Below, piece by piece: positions 35,857 through 46,929 of a DNA stretch of 64,000 nucleotides. The stretch covers positions 5,065,001 to 5,129,000 of the forward strand of contig OX359245.1 in assembly GCA_947179485.1 (NCBI GenBank), written 5' to 3'. A program made the translations under genes and the position numbers. Position 1 is the first letter of the stretch; every line of letters begins with the position of its first letter. The stretch is from Allacma fusca (Eukaryota; Arthropoda; Collembola; Symphypleona; Sminthuridae). Below the pieces are notes generated by a model. That model was given only the letters and a program-made list of their open reading frames with translations. It did no database searches and was not told the origin of the DNA.

Positions 35857-36879
35857 TTAATCATCATCTAAGTCTATACCAGCCAGTTGGCCGAGATTCT
35901 CCAAAAGAGTGAATGCTTGACGTGCCCCCACAAACAGATCCGGAAGGAATCGAATCACTTGCGTCAAATTCAGTCTGCCCGAATCAAAATTGGCCAGGAT
36001 TTCACGGACGGAACCAAGGATAAACCGGGGTTGTCTGTCCCGGACGTAAGGCTCAGCATCTATGGCGGCACTGATGACCTCCTCCTCCAGCCTGTACAAC
36101 TCTTCTTCCTCATCCGGTAAGAAGTTACTTCCAGAGGGACGCACAGTTGTGGGGTTTTTGTTACGAAGTGTGTACCTGGTCGCTTTCCTCGTTGTGGTCG
36201 TAGTGGACTCCGTTGTAAGTAAATCATAATCCTCTGGAAGGGGAGTAGTCTTCTTCCTCCTCCGGGGCTTTGTCGTTGTCGGTGCTGGCGTGGTTGTCGT
36301 TATTATCCCAGTTTCTGTCAGGAGCTTGAATATTCCTTCAACTTGATTTCGGATGGTGGCTGATGCCAGGTTGAAGCTTTGATCAACAACTTTGGAGATG
36401 TTCAGACCTCCTCCGAAAATCGTCCCCAGAATTTGTGCAACTTGGGGCAAGACCGTGGGGTTGAGTGTGGCTCCACCATCATCATCGTCATCATCCTGTC
36501 TCCCGAATAGTTCTCGTCCGTTATCGGCTGCCACTAATGTAAAGAACTGCAAAACAATATTCTCAAATTTTGGCAAAAAATCCTAATTTTTTTTTTAAAG
36601 CAAACATTTACTTTTATTAGATTCCGCTCCAGAACTTTTGCAATTTCCGAACGTGCATCATCTGCTAAGGCCTCTTCTTCTGGTGTCAGTGCTCTTTTTC
36701 TGTTGCTCACTTCCGTAAAAACCTACAAAAAAAGAAAATGTGTTATTCTTTCTGAAATTAAGGCCAACATTTTGAGGGCGTTTGGATTTTATCCCATTTG
36801 TTTTAAAATAGTAACCCACTTGTTGGACTACGAATAAGATTAGAGCAACAGTTGTTGCAGTCAGGAATGAATTGGCCAT
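35857..36879 (-). CDS. Secreted Thr-rich protein of unknown function, three exons
   Basis: I do not recognise the family. Exons 36879-36820, 36722-36612 and 36546-35857 (GT-AG introns of 97 and 65 bp, all phase 0) give 286 residues. Exon 1 is nearly all signal peptide (MANSFLTATTVALILFVVQQ). Exon 2 is acidic-basic helical (TPEEEALADDARSEIAKVL). Exon 3 has a run of six Asp after GRQ, a hydrophobic helical stretch (VAQILGTIFGGGLNISKVV), a mucin-like Thr/Pro linker with RRRKK (about residues 150-190) and a C-terminal helical part ending GIDLDDD. The Thr clusters suggest O-glycosylation and RRRKK could be a processing site; both are inference. It is convergent with DNA ligase 1 (840 bp apart) and divergent from the GTSF1-like gene. 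Confidence 0.8.
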
Positions 36880-38343
36880 TTTGCTCCTGAAACTCTTTTA
36901 ACACTTCGAATTTTCAAAATCTTATCCTTTACAATAGCATGTGTTTGAGCTATGTTTGAATTAGATAAATTTCATTGAAGGATCCCCAAGCCATGCTATT
37001 CTTGGAAATCAGTATTGAGTATCGTTGACTCTGTGTGTGTGATATGCGTTCAACTCGCAATGAGTAAATTGTGACCAAATATATGGAACCTATTCCGGAA
37101 ATATTACAATTCCAGAATCAATCATGCATCTATTCCATCTCTCCCGTGAACACACACCTTTCAATATTGCACATATGTACATACGTAGGGGATCATTCAA
37201 CTTGATCATTCATATTAGGATTCCTACTACTACGAACACAGAGTACAGGGCAATCATGATTTCATTTATGTGAATGTGTGCTGGGATAATTTACCGGTGC
37301 AATAATTATTATTAGCAATTGTTACACGGTACAATATATAATTAATTTTTCAGAAGATTTGTACTTATGCATGCGCAGGAAAATCTTGTGAGAAATATTC
37401 ATGCCATAATTTGTTTGGAGCTTGTATGTATAAACACTGCATTATAGTAGCATTGGAGGCTGCTCAAGAGCCCAATGTAAATAGTTTTATGTACAATAAT
37501 AATGCAATTCCTATTACAATACAATGCTCTAGCAATGGTTAGATCAGCTTTTTGTAACGGCAACAATAATTGTTGCACGCAGATCCCAATTGCATAAATA
37601 TTTGCACAACCAGAACGCACAATTCCTTCCAGATTGTAAACCTTAGGTTTATTACAAACAAAACCCAGGTTGACCCAGTTCCATTGTACGATTTCCCAGA
37701 ACTGGTCTCCCTAATTATAGTGGCTCGTTGCTAGAGCAGATCCAGAAAAGAGTATGTTATCTATACCTATATGTGTACAAACATTTGTGCGCATTCCCAA
37801 TTAGGACTTATTTCAATATTTATTTTTGTTCAGGTATAATCTCCCATCCTGGATATACCACTCTTGTCTTTGCTTTGGGCTATACGTGGAATTTATTTAT
37901 AATTTTAAATTTTGAGAGCTTTCGGTAAGAAGCTCTCTGTCTACTCTGTCATAACAAAATGTTGTAATAAATGAACAATATGGATGCCTACACAAACACT
38001 CCGCGTCCTCCCAAGAGACTAACCAATCCGCAGCTCTGATTGGTCAGATTAGAATCCCCTTGCTTTGACAAAGTATTGCCTCGAGCTAATACGACGCTCA
38101 CACTGAAAAAAATATAAGTTCCAACAAGTAAAAAGTATAGTCGCAGCGTACCCCAAGAACGACACCATTATTGTTCATAACTCTGTACTGTAGTTCCATT
38201 TTGAAACTCCTGTGATCAAATATTAAATTCATTTGGGATGCTAGTTTTGAACTTGGAGTTTCAAAATTGTACAAATTATAAAAATTGCCAAAATTAAAGA
38301 AGACGACTAGTTGTATAAAACTCCGGACAATACAATTTTGAAA
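36880..38343. other. Divergent promoter region between secreted protein and GTSF1-like gene
   Basis: 1.46 kb with only short frames. It must hold both genes' 5' regions. I see no convincing TATA box for either. Confidence 0.45.
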
Positions 38344-39348
38344 ATGGAGGAAATAGCTGGCGATCCCCCAGTTCCCCCAGAAATCCTTGCCGAAGAGATG
38401 TTTTATGAGCCAGGAGTTCCCAATTCGGTCCCATCAGATCATCTCGTGAATTTCAACCTGGCTCCAAGGGAATATTTACTGCAGTGCCCTTATGACCTGA
38501 GTCATCGGATTTTGTAAGTTTAAGATGTTTACTTTTTTTTCGGAGGGAGTAGATGGAGGGGGGGGGGGTCGAGCAGAAATGTATTCCTAAAATTTGAATC
38601 TAATTTTCCTTTCAAAGGGTAATTTATTCGAGTCCTATTTTACTTTCCAAATGTTGTAATGCAGGTTTGGTTAAATTATGAAATATTTTTTTCAGGTCGT
38701 ACCGCATGGAGCGACACTTGCGCCGCTGCAGGAAGAATGACGTCAAAGATAGAGAAGCTAAAGGACTTGTGGTCCGATTTCAAGTGTGTCCTTACAACGA
38801 CTCTCACATTGTACATGAAAAAGAGTGTCGATATCATGCATTTCAGTGCAGCTATCGGTACGAATTACCAGATCAAAGTGAGACACGGTCCATAACCTTT
38901 GTACTATCTCTGACAATGAGTCCACAATATTTGACCTGTTGGATGCAGTAAATTTTAGTTCCATGTGAGGTTGGCATTGATTTATGTAAAAATTATTCCG
39001 GGACGTTTTTTAACATGTAGGAAAGGATTTCCTGAGGTTTATTCCAACACTCGAGCCTCACCCAGAGGTCCAAGGCCAGGTTGAAAACTGGGATGAAGAC
39101 TGGCGGGCTCCGGATCCCAAAAACAATAAGTATTTCCTTCTTTATCTGTAATAGTTGTGTTAGTTAGTTGATATTTGAACTTATTGGATTTATTTAAATT
39201 TGACTATACCCCATGAGATTTGAAGTCTAATCCCTTGTGTATCGTTGTAATTCAGTAGATATACAATTTTATTCTATTTTTGTATAGCGGAGCAAAGCTG
39301 AGCTCACGAGCCGAAGACCTCCCGCAACTTCAATCCCGCAACAATTAA
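38344..39348 (+). CDS. GTSF1/Asterix-like double CHHC zinc-finger protein, four exons
   Basis: The family (gametocyte-specific factor 1, Drosophila Asterix) binds Piwi and is needed for piRNA-guided transposon silencing in the nucleus. Exons 38344-38513, 38696-38877, 39021-39129 and 39288-39348 give 173 residues. Two perfect C-x5-H-x9-H-x3-C fingers are seen. The first starts at Cys48 (CPYDLSHRIL|SYRMERHLRRC), split by intron 1. The second is CPYNDSHIVHEKECRYHAFQC-type at 38793-38855. The tail has the acidic aromatic motif ENWDEDW that contacts Piwi in characterised members. The 47-residue acidic N-terminal extension is longer than in vertebrate GTSF1. ATG 38344 is the first in a frame that stays open upstream, so start is likely but not proven. 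Introns are 182, 143 and 158 bp; intron 1 contains a 12-G run near 38560. Confidence 0.9.
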
Positions 39349-41456
39349 TTGTTTCATCGTCGAGAGATACAATGTTCCGTAAACACCGCTCGTTCATCCA
39401 ATAGGATTCTGGACCCTCAACATAAATGCATTAATATAGCAAGGTACTCTATTTGAGATCCCGAATGATAATTGTATTAAATAATGTCCTCAGTGTATAT
39501 CTACTTACGCGTTATAATTAATTTCCAATGTAATCATGAACTACTAAAAATTACATAATAATATATGTATGTTTTGACAAGTTAATAATGAATTCATTAT
39601 TTGAAGTGTAGTAAAGGCGAAAGGTGATGGAGGAGTTCAAGTTTTCATAAAACAGCAAGCAGAATATTTACACCCTAAATCAATCTTGAAATTCACAAAC
39701 CGTGTAACTTCAACAAACAAATTCTGAATATCTAAATGCACGTTTAAACATCGTAGGTGAAGAGTCCAATTTTTTGATTGAATGCAAAACCATTCCATGC
39801 AACACATTTTTTGTATACATGTAAATTAGAAAGTATGGTGCGCACAGATCATTTTACCATTAGTAAAACCGTACTTACAATTAGACCATTTTAATCATTC
39901 TAACTGAAAATACGTCTGGACCATTTTGGTAATGACTTCATTACATTCTCGCTAAAATCTATGGAAAGTGCTTAATTAAAGCCCCTCCCAATTTTTGCTT
40001 TAGCTCTTTAACACTCAATATTTCAATGACGTATGTAGGTCAGGAATAATTGCTACTATAATTGCCAAAACTTTAATGGGAAGCCGAGATTTCCCGATGA
40101 TTATAGCCATCCTGTTTTTATTCCTGGACACATATTTGTCGCAAATGCATATCCTTTGTGCTAGTTTGTGGAAATTATCATGATCATGAGCTCCGTATCT
40201 GCAATCTGCAAGCCCTATTAAGGCGTATCAATTGCTCCAACGTTCCCGCATTTCCATTCATGTTATAATTCTCTTTCCTCGAATTTTGTCCTGAAATTAA
40301 CATGCAATTAGGTACGACCTAAGTCAGGAACTCCTTTGTCCCTTGTGGGAGGGCATAATATCCGTACAAAAATAATCTCTGCCTAGAATTCTCACTAACC
40401 CTGGAAAATTCGTGAATTTAATACTATTGCAGAAACTTCTACCATCCAATAGTACTATTACCAATAGTACTATGCAATATTAATTTTTGTCCCTAGGCAG
40501 CCCTAAACTCGTCAAAAAGGTTGTGTAGATACATACATACATATGTACATATAGCGGATTGTCATTTTGACTTTAGTAACCTGAAACTACATTTATGAAA
40601 GTCACACTCTCAGTGCAATCCTGAGGAAGCTTCTTTAAAGGGAGCGCACTGGGTTCTGTAATAATAAATAAAATAAGTAGAAAATAATTTAGTACAATCC
40701 GATTGTATGTACGAGTGTTGCTTGCTGTTAACGTAACCGGTGTATTTTAATAATATAAAGGCTTTGCTACAAAATAAATCCCATATATCTATTGAAATCT
40801 ATAAGTCCTTAGATCATCCACAGCTTTATGTTACTCCAAAAGACTGGACCCAGTATACTGACAATGGGGTCAATGAATGTGAACTCCGCTCCTACCTGGG
40901 AATAAGGGAGTTCTACAATTTGTTCTGGGAAGGGGAGGGGAGGTGGATCCTGTCTTGGATGATTCCTTCTAGGCGAAAACAATATTATGTCAAAAAACAG
41001 TTCATCATTTACGGCTCTTTCAAAATTTCTGGTCAACATGTTGAAAATCCGTAAATTAACACAAAGAGATGAGTCGCGGGGACCGCAACGATTCGAAAGA
41101 GATAACCCAATTGGTTCTCTTCTTTCTATGTTTTGTGGTAAGTAAAAGGACTGATTTCGGACTTGTCCCCCTCCTCATGAAGGCGGTAAGAATAAACAAA
41201 ACTATAACAAACAATTTGTAACAACAGACTTAACAGAGCATGTAATAACCTTTCAAAGACAGACATCATTCCAGAGATGTCCAAATGAAATTGCCTTCCT
41301 TCAAACCTTCGAAGGCAATTTTTTGAAAAAATGCATTCCTTCATCCTTCTATTAAAGGAAGCCTTCAAAATATTTTGCCTTCCTTCAGCCCTACTTTACT
41401 TCTTAATTTAATACCTCCGGCCTTCAGCCTTAAAAAAAATCAGCCTTCCATCACAT
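39349..41456. other. Intergenic, no supported gene
   Basis: Short frames only, including opposing frames at 40740-41054. There is a TACATACATATGTACATAT-type microsatellite near 40531-40552 and a CCTTC-rich patch at 41285-41460. Confidence 0.45.
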
Positions 41457-41835
41457 GGATTTTCATGACCTCACATTAACCTCAAAGGGTCACAAGAATC
41501 GGGTCACAATTGTTTCATGACCTTAATTTAACTTTAATGGTTCACAACTAGTCCCATGAACTCAATTTGTTATCACTCGGTCATAAGTACTCATATGACC
41601 TGTTTGACCTTAGTGGGTCACAAGTAGTTCCATGATCTCATTTTGTACATATTGGTTCACATTTTTATACCAGTGGGTCCAAAATAATCCCATGAGCTCA
41701 ATTTGACCTTATTGGTTCAGAAGTACTTCAATAGGACCTTAGTAGGCCCGTAGTATTCCCAAAGGCCTCAATTTCTAAGACCTTGGCGGGTCATAAGAAG
41801 TTTCATGATCTCAATTTGACCTTAGTGATAATTAC
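41457..41835. repeat. Minisatellite, about 40-45 bp unit
   Basis: Around eight or nine degenerate tandem units built on CATGA(C/T)CTCAATTTGACCTTAGTGGGTCACAAGTAGTTC-like order (core words CTCAATTTGACC, AGTGGGTCA, CACAAGTA and TTTCATGA). Units are 40-45 bp and diverged. No coding potential. Confidence 0.8.
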
Positions 41836-42930
41836 TGCTACTTATTTTGACAAGTATCACAGCCTCTGTGGTTTGCTGACACACAATTGGATGAATCACA
41901 ATGCCCCTTTCTTTAGTGACTCATACTTTAGTCAGTGCAAGTCACGGATGATTTTTTCAATACAAACCTGTGTGTAGTAATTAATTACCCATTATAAATT
42001 GCGCAGGTTTAGCGATTACATTTAGCAGATATAAGTACTCCAACACGAGCTATAACCTACAGATTAAAATTAAAAAGGATGATTATTCTGCTAGCTCAGC
42101 TTAATTACACGTACCAAAATGAATATCAAGCACTCAAAATAGTAAACAAAAATATGTTCCAACGTTTAAGCTATTGATTTAGAATAAGAAAATTTTTCCG
42201 TAGAACATGATATTGCACCGCAGATTTTTTGTACAACTGCGTAAATGTCCGTACATAAAATTATTATATATCACATATGCATCTTCCTTATACAATTAAC
42301 AGCCCCCATTAGATCAGTCAGACAATAACAACAGCTGCACAGCGACTGCTGACACATATGTTAATTTAAAACTATTTAATTTCATTCCAAACTTAATTAT
42401 CATAATCACTAAGAGCTTTAATTTTAAGTCCAGTAAAATATGCAATTATTCAGTAAATTCTTACAGTTCCGTACAGCTTGCCACATACTAAATTATCTGT
42501 AGCAATTCGTCACACATCCCACTTAATGCGTCCTTATCACCCCAATACAAATTTTGTAATCGACTTTATCACCCTATTTATACACCACACCTTATCACAA
42601 AAATGACACGGGGCTTGTACAAATGACACATATCAAAATCCTGTCAAGGATTGATGTATATACAACAAAGCTGTCATGAATGTCCCAACTCCGGGATCAT
42701 TCTCCCACTGAAGCAATTAGGATGTCAATTGGATGATTTATCATTTTAAAAAACAAACTAATTGTTTGCTCCACTGCCAATACATAACCCATTCAACATA
42801 ATTACCCACAACTCCAGTAAAAATAAATCCAATTCCCGACAACGATTAATACATCAAAATTGATGGTCCCAAAGTGTCAGCTCAAGTGTTTACAAATTTT
42901 CCCCCACTGATAAACCAGGATGTTCAAAAG
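41836..42930. other. Intergenic region upstream of the thaumatin-like gene
   Basis: AT-rich, no supported coding frame or repeat; probable cis-regulatory region of the downstream gene. Confidence 0.4.
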
Positions 42931-42932
42931 GA

Positions 42933-42940
42933 TATAAATA
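42933..42940 (+). promoter_or_regulatory. TATA box of the thaumatin-like gene
   Basis: TATAAATA, 64 bp before the start codon at 43004. A start of transcription near 42963-42970 would give a short 5' leader. Confidence 0.7.
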
Positions 42941-43003
42941 CGGTATTATTTCCCCGGAATCATTAGTATTGCAAGCATTTGCTTCGTAGTATATTATCCC
43001 AAA

Positions 43004-44044
43004 ATGTTCAAGCTCGTTGCTGTCTTGGCCATCTTGGCTGTTGCCAATGGTCATCAAATCAAAATCTACAACAACTGTCCCTTCACCGTTTGGATCGGTC
43101 TCCTCAACAATCCCAACAAGGAGTTGCCCGCCAATGGTGGATTCCAGCTGAACCAATACAACGGACGTGACCTCACCGTTCCTCTTGAATGGGCTGGACG
43201 TCTCTGGGCCCGTACCAACTGCGATGGCAATGGACATTGCGAAACTGGTACGTAAAATTTTCTGAAATTACAAAAAAAATCAGAGTAATTACCTCTAAAA
43301 AAAATCAGAGTAATTACCTCTAAAAAAAGCCGTATTACCCGTATTTTATAAAATTCTAACACTTACCACGTATATCCTTTAACCTTTTTTGGAGTATCTC
43401 CTTTAACAAAATAGCCTTCCATTGTAAGATCCTTCAAGTAAATATCTACTCCGTACACGTTCCTAGCTTCCTTATTGGATGAGTCTTGAAGGTGTTGGTT
43501 CAAGAATATTTTATAATTTCGGAATTATTGCTTCTTTACAGGTGACTGTGGAAACAGGATCGAGTGCCGTGGTAATGGTGGAGCTCCTCCAGTGTCCCTG
43601 GCTGAGATCACCTTCGACGGTTGGGGCGGTATCGACTACTATGATGTGAGTTTGGTCGATGGTTACAATCTCCCAGTCTCGATGCAACCTTCGGGTGGTA
43701 CCCGCCCTGGTGATGGTAGCAAGTACTCTTGTGCCTGGGCCGGATGTAACAAGGACTTGAACGCAATCTGCCCCCCTGAACTTTCCGTAAAGAACGGAGC
43801 TGGATGGACCATTGCCTGTTTGTCCGCTTGCATGAAGTTCAACACCGATGCTTATTGTTGTCGTGGGGCTCATGACCGTCCTGAGACTTGCAGAAGCTCC
43901 GATTGGCCCGTCAACTACCCTGCCATCTTCAAGCAAGCCTGCCCTGAGGCCTACTCCTACGCCTACGATGACACCACCAGCACCTTCACCTGCGCCTCCA
44001 GCTCTTCCAGCTCTTCATCTTATGAAGTTAAATTCTGCCCTTAA
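43004..44044 (+). CDS. Secreted thaumatin-like protein, two exons
   Basis: Thaumatin-like (PR-5 fold) secreted protein. In plants these are antifungal and some bind beta-glucan; the role in arthropods is unsettled (defence or glucan digestion have been proposed). Exons 43004-43247 and 43542-44044 give 248 residues. A signal peptide MFKLVAVLAILAVANG precedes the mature start HQIKIYNNCPFTVWIG. Family signatures are WAGRLWARTNC, the acidic-cleft region AEITFDGWGGIDYYDVSLVD, and the Cys-rich second domain (CAWAGCNKDLNAICPPEL, CLSACMKF, YCCRGAH, CRSSDWPVNY). Cysteines are numerous and well placed, suggesting the usual multi-disulfide fold. An eight-Ser run precedes the terminal VKFCP. Codons are GC-richer than the flanks, suggesting high expression. 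A 294-bp intron carries a duplicated AAAAAAAATCAGAGTAATTA word. Confidence 0.95.
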
Positions 44045-44113
44045 ATTTGTAAACAAGAACCGATCCTCATATTAAATATGCTCAATCATCAAAATTAAAA
44101 TAATATATTTCGT

Positions 44114-44119
44114 AATAAA
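44114..44119 (+). terminator. Candidate poly(A) signal of the thaumatin-like gene
   Basis: AATAAA 70 bp beyond the stop codon; an alternative ATTAAA lies near 44072. Confidence 0.55.
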
Positions 44120-44852
44120 TATATTACAATAAAATATCTAATTACCGCTCAATATTCGTTTCAACAAAAAAATCACATCCTGCGCATATTTTTTTAATTA
44201 TGGAAGGTTGTTATTGGAACTTGTTATTTCCTTCTAAAAATAAAACCACATCCATGCATAAATTTTTGAATACTTAAAGTACGGAATTAAATGCCTTGAA
44301 ATGAAATATAAAAAGTAGGAACACTCCACAGAATTTTTTATGCTCATGAAATTGTCATGTTTTTATTCTCGCCGTAAATAATATTTAATTACATCAAGAC
44401 ATTTCCCAGGGAATTGTCATTGAGTAATTATCCAAGTACATAGTAGTTACTGATTCAAAGAATTAAAGGAAGTCGTCTTTTAAAAATTACTTATAATATA
44501 GCTCAACAATGTATAGGTAGTTAACAATACGAAGGGGGGAGATGTTCAATGGGAAGAGAGAGGGGGGAAAAAAAGCTCGGATATTGTGTGTTAGGGGTGG
44601 GGAGTAATAATAATGAGTTGTCCCCACTATAATTATACATATACCTCAGCCCCAAGAAACACACAAGTTTTTACTAACTGCTTAAAAAAATATAGATCAC
44701 AGAAGGCTCGATGATAACATCCATATTTGCTATATAATATGCGTACAAAATATCATAAGTATCTTTAAAAGGATAGCCTCAACACGGGGAAATAGGACCA
44801 AAAATTTGAAAGGAGCAACTTTTAAATAAATTTAATATTTAGTTAAAAGTTT

Positions 44853-46820
44853 CTAGTAAGCGAAGGCCACGCTGGGGGAGGAGTAAGAGGTGGACACGAC
44901 GGCAGCTGGGGCAGCCTGTAATAATTTAATTAATTAAAATCCGTCAATCATCATAATCTTTCAAGCCTTCATCGGGAATTGTCATTAATAATTGATTCCT
45001 CAAATATTCAAAGGACCGACAAAAAAAACAACTCTTCCATATTTGCAATTAATTGACTACTTATAGTTATAGTTGGCAATCTACACTTGATAATGATTTC
45101 AATGTTTTCTCTCCATCCATACAAAGTGACGATAAGAGGGTCAATCAGTCCTTAAAATTTGAACAATGATAAAAGATAACTTACACGGACGAGAGTTGGG
45201 CCAGCAGCAACTTGTCTGATGAGAGGGGCAGCAGCAACTTGTCTCAGAACTGGGGCTGGAGCAGCAACAGCAACTGGAGCCTGTGCATAATATTGCTAAG
45301 GTGAAAAAAGTAGGAAGTAGAAAAAAAAATTAAAATTCGGAAGACACGGGAGCGTACAATGGTACAAATTCTTGACCATACTGAACATCCCTTCGTATTT
45401 TTAGCCCCAAAATTATAAATATCAGAGTTGGTAAAATGACAAGGGGAATGAATTTGGAAGATAATCCAGAAAGAGGGAAATAATAATGCAGAAAATAATA
45501 TACATGCGCTCAGTGTGTTCCGAGGAGTTAAAATCCTCAGATCAAATTCAAGAGTATGAAAATATTTTTTATGGTAATAATTATTTCAAGCGTCATACGG
45601 GAGCAACAGCAACTGGGGCAGCGGCACGGACAACTGGGGCAGCAACTTGAACGGCACCGGGTTGACGGTCAACAACGGCGTTGAATCCGTTGACGTCGTC
45701 AGCAGTGTAGGTGACGGTACGGACAGCACCATCGGGCTCAACCAAGGAGTATTGTCCCTTGACGACCCCTCCGTCACGGGTCTCAGTGGCGGTCTTGGAG
45801 TCTCCGGTCAAACCATCAGCAACGGAGTATCCGTAAGAGTATTGTGGGTGAGGGTCGAAGGGCTCGGCCTCAGCAACAACAGCGCGGGCAACTGGGGCAG
45901 CCACAGCGATTGGAGCAGCGACCTGGTCAAAACACGGAAATGATATATGGGGTCAATATACATTTTAATTTTGAAGGACCCACGACAGAGGGCTTCCGGA
46001 GAGCAAGGCACTTACACGGACTGGAGCAGGGGCAGCGACAGCAACGGGGGCACGAGCAACAGCCAAAGCTGGTTGAGCGACAAGACGAGCTTGCTGAGCA
46101 TAAGCAATCTGGGGTTGAGCATAAGCAAGTTGAGCTTGTTGGGCATAGGCGAGTGGGGCCCGTTGGGCAATAGCAATGGGGGCTTGCTGAGAATAGGCAA
46201 TTGGGGCATTGTGGGAAATAGCAATGGGGGCTTGCTGAGAATAGGCAAGGGGGACTTGCTGAGAATAGGCAATTGGGGCTTGATGAGAATAGGCAATTGG
46301 GGAATTGTGGGCAATAGCAATTTGACCTTGTGGAGCATATGCTACCTGTTGAGCGTACGCAGCCAATGGGGCACGACCGAGAGTTGGAACGCCAGAGTAG
46401 GTCAATACTTGAGCGTAGGTGGAAGCCACGAGGGCGAGGATGACAGCGACCTTTAAAATTCCCGAAAAAATAAATCTTTAAAATTTATCCCACAATAATG
46501 CAATCAAATTTTAACCAATTACGTGTATTACAAACGTTTTAAGGAATTATTTCCGGATTTCCTGTACAAATCTGTGCGCAGGGAATTTTATGGAAATTCT
46601 GCCCTCAATTGCGTCAAGAATAACCCTCAGAATTTAAATAAACAGTTTGAATTCTCAAAACATTTTCGGGAAGAATTTGAATTCCCATAAAATTTCCAGT
46701 CAAAATTTGACTCCTCTTAAATTTTCTTTGAGAAAAATAAAAAATCCAGCCAAATCTCCAAAAATACAGTATTTGAGCCCAACACTATCCCCTATATGCT
46801 AAATAACTCACCTTGTACAT
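44853..46820 (-). CDS. RR-2 cuticle protein, five exons
   Basis: Structural protein of the arthropod exoskeleton. Exons 46820-46812, 46450-46016, 45922-45599, 45280-45185 and 44915-44853, all phase 0 and GT-AG, give 308 residues. The signal peptide is split by intron 1 ([16 protein letters not shown]), a classic cuticle-gene arrangement. Exon 2 holds imperfect repeats of a 7-8 residue unit ([24 protein letters not shown]). Exon 3 holds the chitin-binding Rebers-Riddiford domain of RR-2 type ([54 protein letters not shown]). Exons 4 and 5 are Ala/Val/Pro-rich ([14 protein letters not shown]). The 108-codon exon 3 carries the whole binding domain, flanked by AAPV-type low-complexity sequence. 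Codon use is strongly biased (GCC, CCC, GTC), as in highly expressed genes. A TATA box lies 98 bp upstream. Confidence 0.96.
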
Positions 46821-46917
46821 GATTGCAAGGGTGAGTGTATAGTTGATGAAGCTCTCAGGAATGTTTCTTGGCTGACCACAGAACAGACTTTGATACATTT
46901 GACCCAAAGGAGGTAGC

Positions 46918-46925
46918 CTTTTATA
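46918..46925 (-). promoter_or_regulatory. TATA box of the cuticle protein gene
   Basis: TATAAAAG on the minus strand, 98 bp upstream of the start codon at 46820. Confidence 0.7.
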
Positions 46926-46929
46926 AGCG

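Noticed and set aside
40740..41054. Opposing 104- and 76-codon frames
   Set aside because: Neither shows domain character or convincing splice sites with partners.
43511..43936. 141-codon minus frame over the thaumatin-like exon 2
   Set aside because: Antisense shadow; the forward frame carries all family motifs.
45647..46456. Several long forward frames over the cuticle gene
   Set aside because: Shadows of the minus-strand GC-biased repeat exons; the minus strand has signal peptide, splice sites and the RR-2 domain.
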